From VRUE01 sp963712595 (GTDB lineage: Bacteria; Actinomycetota; Thermoleophilia; Solirubrobacterales; 70-9), in NCBI GenBank assembly GCA_963712595.1, contig CAVQIM010000003.1, positions 124,001 to 188,000 on the forward strand: 64,000 bases of DNA. Reading direction: 5' to 3'. The translations under genes and the position numbers were made by a program. The notes under the pieces are model-generated. The model did no database searches. It saw only the letters and a list, made by a program, of their open reading frames with translations, and had not been told where the DNA came from. How positions within the stretch are numbered: the first letter of the stretch is position 1; every line of letters starts with the position of its first letter. Below, piece after piece: positions 24,122 to 32,794 of this stretch.

Positions 24122-24580
24122 CTACTCGGAGAGCTCGACGCGCTCGATCGTCTGCGGCTCGAGCGGCTTGTCGGAGCCGTCGGTGGCGACCGACTCGATC
24201 GCGTCGACGACGTCCATGCCGTCTACCACCTGGCCGAAGACGGTGTGCTTGCCGTCCAGCCAAGGCGCCGCCTGCGTGGTGACGACGAAGAACTGCGAGC
24301 CGTTCGTATTGGGGCCGGCGTTGGCCATCGCCAGCGCACCGCGCGCGACCTTGTGCTCGTTGAACTCGTCCTCGAAGGTGTAGCCAGGTCCGCCCCGGCC
24401 CGTTCCCTCGGGGCAGCCGCCCTGGATCATGAAGTCGGGGATCACCCGGTGGAAGACCAGTTCGTCGTAGAAGTTGTCGGCGGCGAGCTTGCGAAAGTTC
24501 TCGACCGTCTTCGGGGCGTCCTCGTCGTGCAACTCGAACACGATCGCCCCGGCGCTGGTGTGGAGTGTCGCCCGCGACAT
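24122..24580 (-). CDS. Cyclophilin-type peptidyl-prolyl cis-trans isomerase
   Basis: A 152-residue cytoplasmic cyclophilin without signal peptide. The active-site segments FHRVIPDFMIQGGCPEGTGRGGPGY and LAMANAGPNTNGSQFFVVT are present (each read here only as a landmark), as is WLDGKHTVFGQVVDGMDVV. It catalyses isomerisation at prolines during folding. It lies downstream of palindrome copy A and the secreted-protein gene on the same strand. Confidence 0.95.
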   Translation of the reverse strand: MSRATLHTSAGAIVFELHDEDAPKTVENFRKLAADNFYDELVFHRVIPDFMIQGGCPEGTGRGGPGYTFEDEFNEHKVARGALAMANAGPNTNGSQFFVVTTQAAPWLDGKHTVFGQVVDGMDVVDAIESVATDGSDKPLEPQTIERVELSE

Positions 24581-24604
24581 CGGCGCTCCACCCTACAGAC
24601 CGGC

Positions 24605-24657
24605 GGCGACCGACGGGCCGAAATGCTCTCCTCGCGCGTCACTTCGGCCCGTCGGCG
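24605..24657 (-). repeat. Palindromic repeat copy A (53-bp family)
   Basis: CCGACGGGCCGAA (24610-24622) pairs exactly with TTCGGCCCGTCGG (24643-24655). Read on the minus strand it starts CCGCCGACGGGCC, like copies at 38877-38929 and 39826-39878, and shares GTGA and GCAT stretches in the loop with copy B. It is a solitary copy between two same-strand genes. Confidence 0.75.
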
Positions 24658-24663
24658 GTGAAC

Positions 24664-26952
24664 TCAGCCGGCCACGCGCACGGTGACCGAGGGCGAGGCG
24701 CCAGGGGCGTAGGGCCAGCGCTCCTCGGCAAGGGCCACGGCACGGAGGCGGATGCTGGCCGCACCGCGGATGTAGCGGAAGCGATAGCTGGCCCGAAAGC
24801 GACCGCCGTGGTCGGTGCGGGTAACGAGGACTGGGCGCCAGCGCTTCGCCGCCTCCTCGAAGTACTGAATCGCGACCAGCTTGCCGCGGCGCGGCAGCGG
24901 CGCACCGAAAGTGCGAACACGGCCGTGGAATCGCACCGCTTCGCCCGTGTGCAGGACGTCCGGAGCGGCTTCCAGCTCGACCCCGCCGCGAACCCTCAGG
25001 GTCAGCGGGCGCCGGCTGGCTTCGCCCAGTCGCTCCTCGCCCCCGAACGCAACCGCGATCCGGCGCGAGGTCCCGGCGGCGAGGCGAAGGTGAAAGCCGC
25101 CATGGGCGCCGGTCTCGACCGTGTCCACGCGGGTGCGAGCCAGGGCTCCCCGCGAGGGGCGCGAGACGACCCGGAGCGCGCGGGAAGCGAGGCCCGCCCC
25201 GTCCGCGTCGAGGAGGCGGCCGCCGAGCAAGGCACTTGCCCGAAAGGGAACCGTCAGCTCGGTGGCGGTGCGGCCGCGCCAGGCGAGGTGGGCAAAGATC
25301 CGAGTCTTGGCCCGGGCCGATTTGGATCCCGCCGGCTCGGCCCGCTTGACCGCCGTCACCGCGGTTGCGGAGCCGGTGGGAGTCGCCACCCGGCGCACGG
25401 TCATCTCGGTGCCGTCCGAGCGCCGGGTGGTCGAGGCCTTGTTGCCCGCGGCATCGACCGCGTCGGCCCGGAACACATAGGTGCCGGGCGCGAGGTCCGG
25501 CGGCACCTGGGCGAGGAGCTGGGCAGATTCAGAGGGCACGCCAGGCTGGAACTTCGCCGGCAGCTCCTCCCATTGCTGGCTGTCGAGCTTGCGGTAGTGG
25601 ATTTCGCCGCGGGCCGGACCGGAATGAACGTCGGCGATCTGCACCCGCAGGCGATCGGGGTCGGCTCCGTCCACGATCGGGTCGAATGCAACTCCGGGTG
25701 GCACGTCGTCGAAGCGCAGGGGCAGGGATATCGCCGACGGGGGTGCCTCGTTGCCCGCCTCGTCCCGCAGCCAGATGCTGAACGAGTAGACCCCCGCTCG
25801 CGGCACCGAGAGGTCCTTGAGCGTCGCCAGGTTCTGTCCCCCTGAGAACTTCACCCCGGTGTCGAAGCCGGCCGGCCCCTCGATGCGCCAGGAGGCGCCG
25901 GCGATCGCGCTGCCAAGGCCCTGGTCGGGATTCGCCCAGGCGAGATCGAAGTCGTCGACGCGCCGCCAGCCCTCGCCGCCGGCCAGGGCGAGATTGCGAG
26001 GGTGCGCCGGCGGGTTGTTGTCGATCAGCACCGCGCGGCGTGTGGTGCACCCGTAGTTGCCGGCGAAGTCCGCAGCGCAGTACAAGAGGCCGTGCGGCCC
26101 GTCGCTGAAGCTCGTCGTCGCCACGGTCTGTGCCCCGCCGATCGCCAGCGAGCAGGGGCCCATCAAGGTCCCCCGCCAGACGCCGCCGATCAATTCCTTG
26201 GCGCAGGGGAACTCGGTGAACGCGGCGCGAACGCCGTCGATGGTGGTTTCGCCGTAGCGCACGCCGGCGCCGATATCGGTGCTCCAGGTCACCAGTTCCT
26301 GCGTGCCCCGGTGCCACCCTCCGGCAGCCAGGTCGCCGCCGATCGCGGCCTGCGGGCCAAAGTCGTCCTGGATCGTGAAGGTCAACGCGCGCACGGCCGA
26401 CCAGGAGCCGGGGTCGAGGCTGCACCACTTGCTCTCGGCACGGGCGCAGAGCAACCTGTCTTCGACCGCGGGCCGGGGCGGCGCGAGGCCGGCGACGAAA
26501 TCGCGCGGTGCGACGTCGGTGGTGGAAGCCGAGGCAAAGGGCGTGATGGTGCCGTTCCCGTTTTCGCCTCCGATGCGCTGCTCGAAGCCATCGTGCAGGA
26601 CGTGCCACCAGGTGCCGCTGACCCGGGTGATCCCGGTTCCGGCCGGCGCCTGCCAGCGCCAGCGCCCGAAGCGGGTCCCTGAGACGGTCTGCTGACCGTC
26701 CCGGGTGAACGTCTTCAGGTGCGCGCCGTCGAAGGGATCGTCGCCCGGAGCCGTCGCGCAGTAGGCGTCCGAGCGAAACTTGGCGCCACCGGTCGTGTCC
26801 GCCCAAGTTGCGTCGCCGGCGATGTGCCAGCCGCACTGGACGACCTCGTACTTCGCCGCGGTTGCCTCCTTCGCCACCAACAGCAACAGCGCCAGGGCCA
26901 GCGCGATTCCCATCGCAACGACCCTGGCCACGCCACCTCGCGTCCCCGACAT
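24664..26952 (-). CDS. Large secreted protein with Ig-like/carboxypeptidase-regulatory-like domains
   Basis: A 762-residue exported protein. The start is ATG 26952 with GGAGGAG four bases upstream; the frame runs on to 27084 without signals. After a signal peptide (VAMGIALALALLLLVAKEATAA) comes a beta-rich region of about 300 residues with paired cysteines, a series of Ig-like strands with the recurrent LRDEAGNEA and DAAGNKA turns, then two domains rich in RGR and GRLLDADG motifs resembling carboxypeptidase-regulatory folds. There is no catalytic motif and no anchor at the C-terminus (PSVTVRVAG). The role is probably structural or adhesive outside the cell. No specific family is recognised. 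Confidence 0.78.
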   Translation of the reverse strand: MSGTRGGVARVVAMGIALALALLLLVAKEATAAKYEVVQCGWHIAGDATWADTTGGAKFRSDAYCATAPGDDPFDGAHLKTFTRDGQQTVSGTRFGRWRWQAPAGTGITRVSGTWWHVLHDGFEQRIGGENGNGTITPFASASTTDVAPRDFVAGLAPPRPAVEDRLLCARAESKWCSLDPGSWSAVRALTFTIQDDFGPQAAIGGDLAAGGWHRGTQELVTWSTDIGAGVRYGETTIDGVRAAFTEFPCAKELIGGVWRGTLMGPCSLAIGGAQTVATTSFSDGPHGLLYCAADFAGNYGCTTRRAVLIDNNPPAHPRNLALAGGEGWRRVDDFDLAWANPDQGLGSAIAGASWRIEGPAGFDTGVKFSGGQNLATLKDLSVPRAGVYSFSIWLRDEAGNEAPPSAISLPLRFDDVPPGVAFDPIVDGADPDRLRVQIADVHSGPARGEIHYRKLDSQQWEELPAKFQPGVPSESAQLLAQVPPDLAPGTYVFRADAVDAAGNKASTTRRSDGTEMTVRRVATPTGSATAVTAVKRAEPAGSKSARAKTRIFAHLAWRGRTATELTVPFRASALLGGRLLDADGAGLASRALRVVSRPSRGALARTRVDTVETGAHGGFHLRLAAGTSRRIAVAFGGEERLGEASRRPLTLRVRGGVELEAAPDVLHTGEAVRFHGRVRTFGAPLPRRGKLVAIQYFEEAAKRWRPVLVTRTDHGGRFRASYRFRYIRGAASIRLRAVALAEERWPYAPGASPSVTVRVAG

Positions 26953-27062
26953 CGCTCCTCCTCGTTTTGACGACATTGGAGTGCCAAGGGCGTGGCGACG
27001 AGATCTCTCCCCCCTTCGCTCCGAGACAGCCGGCGGGTGTGCGGCGATCCCCCTTTGCCAGA

Positions 27063-28220
27063 ATGGGCGAGATGCCACTTCCAACGCAGGATCAGATCAC
27101 CGAGAAGCTACGAGCCGTGATCGACCCCGAGCTGCGCCGCTCGATCGTCGAGCTGGGCATGGTGCGGTCGATCGAGGTCAAGGACAGCGGCCGGGTCGAG
27201 GTCGTCGTCTCGCTGACCACGGCTGGCTGCCCGATTCGCTCCCACTTCGAAGGGGCCGTCGCCAAACAAGTCTCCGAGCTGGAGGGCGTGACCGAGGTCG
27301 CGGTCGGCTTCGACGTCCTCTCCGACGAGGAGAAAGGCGCCCTGCAGAAAACGCTCGGCCGCGGCAAGCTGCCGGCGGGGGCACTGGCTCAGGTGAAAAA
27401 CGTGATCTGCATCGCCTCCGGCAAGGGCGGCGTCGGCAAGTCGACGATGACCGCCAACCTGGCGGCGGCCCTGACCGCCGAAGGACACCCAGCCGGGGCC
27501 CTCGACTGCGACGTCTACGGCTACTCGATCCCGCGCATGCTCGGGGTCAACAACAAGCCGGAGGTCAATGGCGAGCGAAAAATCCTGCCGCTGCAGGCGG
27601 CTGGCGGAGTCAAGGTGATGTCGATCGGCTTCTTCGTCGAGGAGAACTCTGCCGTGGTCTGGCGCGGGCCGATGCTGCACAAGGCGATCCAGCAGTTCCT
27701 TGAGGACGTTGCCTGGGGCGAGCTGGAGTACCTGCTGCTCGACCTTCCACCTGGGACGGGAGACGTGGCGATGACGCTGGCCCAGCTTCTTCCCCAGGCC
27801 AAGATCGCGATCGTCACGACGCCCCAACCGGCGGCGCAGACGGTGGCCAAGCGGGCCGCCGAGATGGCGGCCAAGTTCGACCTCGAGCTGCTGGGGGCAA
27901 TCGAGAACATGTCCGGCTTCACCACTCCCAGCGGTGAGCGCTTCACGATCTTCGGCGAGGGCGGCGGCCAGCTTCTCGCCGACGAGCTCGACATTCCGTT
28001 GCTCGCCAAGGTGCCGCTCTCCGAGCCGCTGCGCGAACACGCCGACGCCGGCACTCCTCTGGTCACCGCCGACCCCGACTCCCCGGCTTCCCAGGCGATC
28101 CGCCAGGCGGCGCGGGGCATCGTCGCGATGACCCCCCAGGAGCTCCCGGTCCTGCAGGCCGTGCCCGCTGCGGCCGAAGCCCCTCCGGTCAGCGGCACGC
28201 CGCTGCCGGTCGTGCAATAG
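27063..28220 (+). CDS. Mrp/NBP35-family iron-sulfur cluster carrier ATPase
   Basis: A 385-residue protein (a start at ATG 27072 is equally possible). Residues 1-90 are a DUF59/MIP18-like domain with DPELRRSIVELGMV. The P-loop ATPase follows with ASGKGGVGKSTMTANLA, a deviant Walker A with two lysines, LLLDLPPGTGDVAMTLAQ, and GAIENMSGF. The C-terminal CxxC that often binds the cluster is absent: the corresponding place reads NMSGFTTPSGERF. Such Apbc/Mrp proteins assemble or deliver Fe-S clusters; losing the CxxC is common in actinobacteria. A proline-rich tail ends the protein. Confidence 0.9.
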   Translation: MGEMPLPTQDQITEKLRAVIDPELRRSIVELGMVRSIEVKDSGRVEVVVSLTTAGCPIRSHFEGAVAKQVSELEGVTEVAVGFDVLSDEEKGALQKTLGRGKLPAGALAQVKNVICIASGKGGVGKSTMTANLAAALTAEGHPAGALDCDVYGYSIPRMLGVNNKPEVNGERKILPLQAAGGVKVMSIGFFVEENSAVVWRGPMLHKAIQQFLEDVAWGELEYLLLDLPPGTGDVAMTLAQLLPQAKIAIVTTPQPAAQTVAKRAAEMAAKFDLELLGAIENMSGFTTPSGERFTIFGEGGGQLLADELDIPLLAKVPLSEPLREHADAGTPLVTADPDSPASQAIRQAARGIVAMTPQELPVLQAVPAAAEAPPVSGTPLPVVQ

Positions 28221-28536
28221 GCGGGGCTTGCGCGGGGCGACCACCCCCGCACGGTCAAAAAGGGCCGGGCACCCACCTACTCGAGACGCCTTGCGGTGCT
28301 TGAGGACTTGCACGCTTAGCGTGACGGCTCACCCGGGGACGGCGCTCACCCGGGTGACTTCATGCTCACCTCCGTTTGGTGGCTTGCCCGGCAATCTTCC
28401 GGGCCGAAGGGAGGAAATACTTAAGGATCTTTAGAGTATTGGAGAGTACCTGTACAACGTTGGGACGCCGGGCCAGAAACCCCTTATGCTCCGGCCCGCC
28501 TTAGCAACTAGGAATTTTCGACCAGAGGAGATCTCG
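28221..28536. other. 316-base non-coding leader upstream of the winged-helix regulator
   Basis: No gene is seen. It contains a repeated CTCACCCGGGG/TCACCCGGGTGA motif, the second a perfect 12-base palindrome at 28346-28357, then a stem-loop GCCCGG/CCGGGC at 28386-28404 and an AT-rich nested inverted repeat at 28416-28440. Together they look like an mRNA terminator for the Mrp gene followed by a regulated promoter and leader. I could not match it to a riboswitch class. Confidence 0.5.
28416..28440. promoter_or_regulatory. AT-rich nested inverted repeat, candidate operator
   Basis: AATACT (28416-28421) pairs with AGTATT (28435-28440), and inside it AAG pairs with CTT around GAT. It is strikingly AT-rich for this genome and lies about 100 bases upstream of a regulator, so autoregulation is plausible. 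Confidence 0.4.
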
Positions 28537-29163
28537 GTGGGGCCAATCACGAGTGGGCGGAAGAGGGCCATCGACGATGCGGTGGCCTATGCCGTCGGTC
28601 ATCGAATCAGGATCGACGCGCTGGCGATTCTCAACGAGGGCAAAGCCAGCCCCAGCGAGATCGCCAAGACGCTGGACGAGAGCGTCAGCATGGTCGGTCA
28701 CCACATCAAAGAGCTGTTCGATTCAGGCTGCATCGAATCGGTGGGGACCGAGCAGGTGCGTGGCGCGACCGAGCACTTCTACAGGGCGGTCACGCTGCCC
28801 TACATCAGCGACGAGGAATACCGCGCTCTCCCGATCAAGACCCGCCGCGAGCTCGTCGGGCTGATCATTCAGGCGATCATGGCCGAGGTGCTGGCCTCCT
28901 TTCGCGCGAGGAAGCTGGAAACCGACGATGATTTGTGGCTGACCTGGCAGTGCCTGAACCTCGACGTACAGGGCCGGCGCGAAGTCGCCGACGAGCAAGC
29001 CGAGTCATACACCCGCCTGGCCGAGATTCAGGCGCGCAACGCCACCCGCCTGGCCGAATCCGGCGAGGCCGGCACCACGACGGTTGTAGCGATGATGGGG
29101 TTCGAACGAAGCCGGCCGGGGCGCCCCGCCGGCGGATACCTGCCCGGCAGCGAGTTCGATTAG
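28537..29163 (+). CDS. Winged-helix (ArsR-like) transcriptional regulator
   Basis: A 208-residue protein. The GTG at 28537 is chosen because AGAGGAG lies six bases upstream; an upstream ATG at 28486 has no such site. The DNA-binding domain is at residues 10-85: VAYAVGHRIRIDALAILNEGKASPSEIAKTLDESVSMVGHHIKELF, followed by a wing. The remainder is helical, with long TRRELVGLIIQAIMAEVLASF and DEQAESYTRLAEIQARNATRL segments for dimerisation. The target is unknown. Its stop overlaps that of the convergent HAD gene by four bases. Confidence 0.82.
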   Translation: MGPITSGRKRAIDDAVAYAVGHRIRIDALAILNEGKASPSEIAKTLDESVSMVGHHIKELFDSGCIESVGTEQVRGATEHFYRAVTLPYISDEEYRALPIKTRRELVGLIIQAIMAEVLASFRARKLETDDDLWLTWQCLNLDVQGRREVADEQAESYTRLAEIQARNATRLAESGEAGTTTVVAMMGFERSRPGRPAGGYLPGSEFD

Positions 29164-29966
29164 CGGCTCCGAAGCCCGCCCGAACCCAGAGCGCTCGGTA
29201 GATCGCTCAGCGTCGCTATCTCCAGCAGTTCAGCCCGATCCGGGGGAGCGGCCCGCCCGCCGCGGTTGACCCATATTGCCCCAAGTCCCGCGGCAAGGGC
29301 TCCATCTACGTCCTTGGAGAGGCTGTCGCCCACCATCACTGCGTGATCGGCGTCAACGTCGAGCCGCGACAAGGCGTGCTCGAAGACGGCGGCATCGGGC
29401 TTGGCGACACCGAGGTCGGCAGATACGACGACAACCTCGAAATAGTCGCCCAAGCCCGAGGCAGCGAGCTTCTCTCGCTGAAGGCATGCGGCGCCATTCG
29501 TAACGAGCGCCAAAGCATGGGACTCCTTCAGCCGACCCAGCGCGGCCGCAACGTCGGCGAACACCTCGTGGCGCGCCCGGCGCTCCATGCCGAAACGTTC
29601 AGCAAGCTCGTCTGCCAGTCGTGAATCGTCGACCTCCTGGTCGGCGAGTGCGAGCCTCCACGCCTCCCGCCGGTAGGACGGCGACCAGTCGCGAAGGGCC
29701 CGGACCTCCTGTCCATCGCCCTCGAACCGGCACCACAGTCCCTCCCACGAGCTGATGCCAACCCGCATGCAGTAGTCATGGGACGGTCCCGCATACCACA
29801 GCTCGCGCGCCTGCGATCGAGCCTCGAGCGCCAAAGCCGCCGGGTCGATTTCACAGTGCCCTGCCGCCACCTGAGCGGTCGCATCGAAAGCGGCGGCCGC
29901 TGCCGGCTCCTCGACCATCAGCGTGTCGTCGAGGTCAAGCAGCAGAGCCCTTCTCATGGGGCCCAC
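29160..29966 (-). CDS. HAD-superfamily hydrolase
   Basis: A 268-residue HAD phosphatase, with ATG 29957 as another possible start. Motif I is LLLDLDDTLMVEE with nucleophile and acid aspartates, motif II is LALVTNG, motif III is the lysine in GVAKPDAAVFEHALSRL, and motif IV is VMVGDSLSKDVDGALAAG. The helical cap between motifs I and II is large (C1 type), as in haloacid dehalogenase and N-acetylneuraminate-9-phosphatase-like members. The substrate is probably a small phosphate ester. It begins two bases before the stop of the next gene upstream (29968), so they may be cotranscribed. Confidence 0.9.
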   Translation of the reverse strand: MGPMRRALLLDLDDTLMVEEPAAAAAFDATAQVAAGHCEIDPAALALEARSQARELWYAGPSHDYCMRVGISSWEGLWCRFEGDGQEVRALRDWSPSYRREAWRLALADQEVDDSRLADELAERFGMERRARHEVFADVAAALGRLKESHALALVTNGAACLQREKLAASGLGDYFEVVVVSADLGVAKPDAAVFEHALSRLDVDADHAVMVGDSLSKDVDGALAAGLGAIWVNRGGRAAPPDRAELLEIATLSDLPSALGSGGLRSR

Positions 29967-29967
29967 T

Positions 29968-32613
29968 CTAAAGCGAGACGAGGTACAGCCGACCGCGGAA
30001 GAGGAAGGTCGAACTAGCTACACGGAGCCAGGACGTGCGTGAAGCAGTTGGGCAAAGGTGAGGGATGCAGACCCTGAACGTGGCGACCGCGGGCGGCCCC
30101 TTCAGCCCGCTCCAGCCGATCGCGCGGACGCGGAATACGTGCCTTCCGAACCCGACCCGGTAGCCCTTGGGCGAGTGGCACTGTTTCAACGGCCCGCGAT
30201 CGATGCTGCAGGCGAAACCGCGAACCTTCTCGCGATCCAAAGAGAAGAATTGAAAGCGGGCGTTGAGCTTGCCGTCGTCGAGCTGGGTCGCGGGGTGGGG
30301 GCCTGAGGCAATCTTCACCCGCGGTCGTTGTGGCCGCTTGTCCCTCTTGCCCTTCGTCTCGACGGATGCGGGCGGACTCGCGAGCGGATCCTGGCTCGCC
30401 GAGAGGTTGACCGGGGCAGTCGGCGCTGCCAGGTCGGCGACCGTCACTACTTTCGCTGCCGAGCTCGCGCTGCGGTTCCCAGCCCCATCTTCCGCGTAGA
30501 CCGTGTAGGCGTGCTGGCCCACGGTTGCGCTCGCATCCGTGAACGTCGGCGTCGGGCTGGTGCCTATTTCAGAGCCGTCGCGGAAGACCGCATATTTGAC
30601 GACGCCGATGTTGTCGGTGCTGGCGGCCCATTGCAGTTTCACGCCGGCCGTACTCTGGTTTGCCGAGAGGTTGACCGGTGCAGTCGGCGCTGCCAGGTCG
30701 GCGACCGTCACTACTTTCGCTGCCGAGCTCGCGCTGCGGTTCCCAGCCCCATCTTCCGCGTAGACCGTGTAGGCGTGCTGGCCCACGGTTGCGCTCGCAT
30801 CCGTGAACGCCTGAGTTGAACTGGTGCCGATTTTGGAGCCGTCGCGGAAGACGACGTACTTGACGACGCCTACGTTGTCGGTACTCGCCGTCCATTGCAG
30901 TTTCACGCCGGCGGCGCTCTGGCTTGCCGAGAGGTTGACCGGGGCAGTCGGCGCTGCCAGGTCGGCGACCGTCACTACTTTCGCTGCCGAGCTCGCGCTG
31001 CGGTTCCCAGCCCCATCTTCCGCGTAGACCGTGTAGGCGTGCTGGCCCACGGTTGCGCTCGCATCCGTGAACGTCGGCGTCGGGCTGGTGCCTATTTCAG
31101 AGCCGTCGCGGAAGACCGCATATTTGACGACGCCGATGTTGTCGGTGCTGGCGGCCCATTGCAGTTTCACGCCGGCCGTACTCTGGTTTGCCGAGAGGTT
31201 CGACGGACTGCTGGGAGGGGTACTGTCCGCAAACGGCCCGAAATCAATTGAGACTGTCGCGCTCCCTTCTCCGGCCGCGAGCGTGGTCACTTTAACGGCA
31301 CCGTCATCGAAGACCTCTCCAGCGGGAAGAGGTGCGTCGCTGAATGTACCCGTAGATGGGATCGCATCCAGCAATCGCGTAGGGGCTAGCAACTGAGGAT
31401 CCGAGGCGATTCGGATCGATACACCCGTCATCGACGCATCGACGACATTCTCGAAAATTCCACCTGTTTCCCGGACCTCAAGGTAGTACCATGACGTTAC
31501 GTCGCCTTCACTGTTTTTAGTCTTCGGAATCCGCAACGTAGTTGGTTCTAGCGTTGGATTTAGGGAAGCTTTCATCGTATACGTGCCGCTTTCCAACACG
31601 GTTTGGACGTTTTCAGGAAGGAGAATATCTAGCTTAGCCAGATTCCATCCATTACTGTGTCGCGTACTCGTCTCTCCCATGACATCAAATGGGTCTCCAT
31701 ATTCATCGGTCACACAAGACCCGCTGATTTGAACCTGGATACCGTTTGCAGTACAGATCTCACTACCAGCATGCGATAGACCCAGGTTATGGCCCAGCTC
31801 ATGAGCAAACGTCTTGGTCGCTTGATTTCCGTTGATGTTCAATTCGGTCCCTGATAGCTGTGCGATTCCGTTCCAGCTGCAACTCTGGAGAGTTGAGACG
31901 TAGAGGATGTGGTCGTAGCCATCAAGCGATACGCCTGCTGCTGCGGCTGCTTCCTTGGCCTTTGTGCGCCAAACTAGGTGTGGACAACCTTGGGTCGGCG
32001 TGTCAAGTGTGTACCAGCCAAACACGTCTCCATCGGCGTTCAATTTCCCTGTGAGTGAGATCTTCCCGTACGACTCCTCCTGGTAGAAGGCATTCACCGA
32101 ATTGACTGCAGTAAAGACCCTGGCGGCTGTTTCCCCCGGCGGCCAAGGTTCAACGGGATCTCCTGGAAATTTGATTAGCAGCACAGCCACCTTGCGAGTA
32201 TTGAGCGCCGCGGCTTCCGATGCTTTGGAGCTTTGCCCATCGACCGGCCCAACCAGAGCCCCTTCTTGCAGCTCGCCGGAAACAGCTACCTCGTCGCCCG
32301 GCACAGCCGATGAAAAACGGGTCGGCAAGATGGGAATGCTTTTCTTCGACTTTGTGATTTCCAGGCTGTAGGAAGTCGTGGATTCACCGCGGGCGAAGTT
32401 ATCGCTGACTTCTGCCTGGAGGATTCCTTCTCGCGTGGATTCCGCCGCGGCTGGCGAAGCGCAGTAGAGAGCAAGGAACACGATCCAAACCCAGGCGCCG
32501 AACCTGAGTCCGATCAAAATTAGGTTCTTTCCCACGGCTAGATCTCGCCGAGACAAACAAAGAGAAGCCGCACGCCATATCTCGGTAGTCGCGGAGCAAG
32601 CGAGCAAGGCCAC
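29968..32613 (-). CDS. Secreted M11/gametolysin-type metalloprotease with three fibronectin III repeats
   Basis: An 881-residue exported protein starting at GTG 32613, with GGGGGGAAG eight bases upstream; a GTG nearer the signal peptide is also possible. The membrane-crossing part of the signal (RFGAWVWIVFLALYCASPAAA) starts near residue 37. The protease domain contains FAHELGHNLGLSHAG, the HExxHxxGxxH zinc motif, followed by DEYGDPFDVMG, where the Met-turn would be. Three fibronectin III domains of 88 residues each follow, almost identical to one another, then a basic linker with KGKRDKRPQRPR and a C-terminal domain with paired cysteines. It probably degrades extracellular protein; the Fn3 domains act as spacers or bind polysaccharide. 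Confidence 0.9.
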   Translation of the reverse strand: MALLACSATTEIWRAASLCLSRRDLAVGKNLILIGLRFGAWVWIVFLALYCASPAAAESTREGILQAEVSDNFARGESTTSYSLEITKSKKSIPILPTRFSSAVPGDEVAVSGELQEGALVGPVDGQSSKASEAAALNTRKVAVLLIKFPGDPVEPWPPGETAARVFTAVNSVNAFYQEESYGKISLTGKLNADGDVFGWYTLDTPTQGCPHLVWRTKAKEAAAAAGVSLDGYDHILYVSTLQSCSWNGIAQLSGTELNINGNQATKTFAHELGHNLGLSHAGSEICTANGIQVQISGSCVTDEYGDPFDVMGETSTRHSNGWNLAKLDILLPENVQTVLESGTYTMKASLNPTLEPTTLRIPKTKNSEGDVTSWYYLEVRETGGIFENVVDASMTGVSIRIASDPQLLAPTRLLDAIPSTGTFSDAPLPAGEVFDDGAVKVTTLAAGEGSATVSIDFGPFADSTPPSSPSNLSANQSTAGVKLQWAASTDNIGVVKYAVFRDGSEIGTSPTPTFTDASATVGQHAYTVYAEDGAGNRSASSAAKVVTVADLAAPTAPVNLSASQSAAGVKLQWTASTDNVGVVKYVVFRDGSKIGTSSTQAFTDASATVGQHAYTVYAEDGAGNRSASSAAKVVTVADLAAPTAPVNLSANQSTAGVKLQWAASTDNIGVVKYAVFRDGSEIGTSPTPTFTDASATVGQHAYTVYAEDGAGNRSASSAAKVVTVADLAAPTAPVNLSASQDPLASPPASVETKGKRDKRPQRPRVKIASGPHPATQLDDGKLNARFQFFSLDREKVRGFACSIDRGPLKQCHSPKGYRVGFGRHVFRVRAIGWSGLKGPPAVATFRVCIPHLCPTASRTSWLRVASSTFLFRGRLYLVSL
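30398..31189 (-). repeat. Three 264-bp tandem repeats encoding fibronectin III domains
   Basis: Units begin at 30398, 30662 and 30926, with a partial fourth at 31190. The first and third units are more alike than either is to the middle one, which differs around the TSSTQAF and TSPTPTF segments. Confidence 0.9.
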
Positions 32614-32794
32614 TGGCGCATCTTCCCCCCGGTCGATTCGCCGTCAGAGCGTAGCAATTACAAGACGAGACGTTTATCTATGCCATTGGAGGAGGGTGGT
32701 CAACCTCCGCGCCTGACTCGCCTAGAGTCCTCGGCAGAGGAAGGCCTCGGGCGCTCGGGTCATTGGCTTCCTCTCAGGGTGGAATAGCCGCCAA

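Noticed and set aside
28221..28536. Known riboswitch (c-di-AMP, cobalamin or SAM types)
   Set aside because: Some short motifs look suggestive but none of the conserved core arrangements could be matched by eye.
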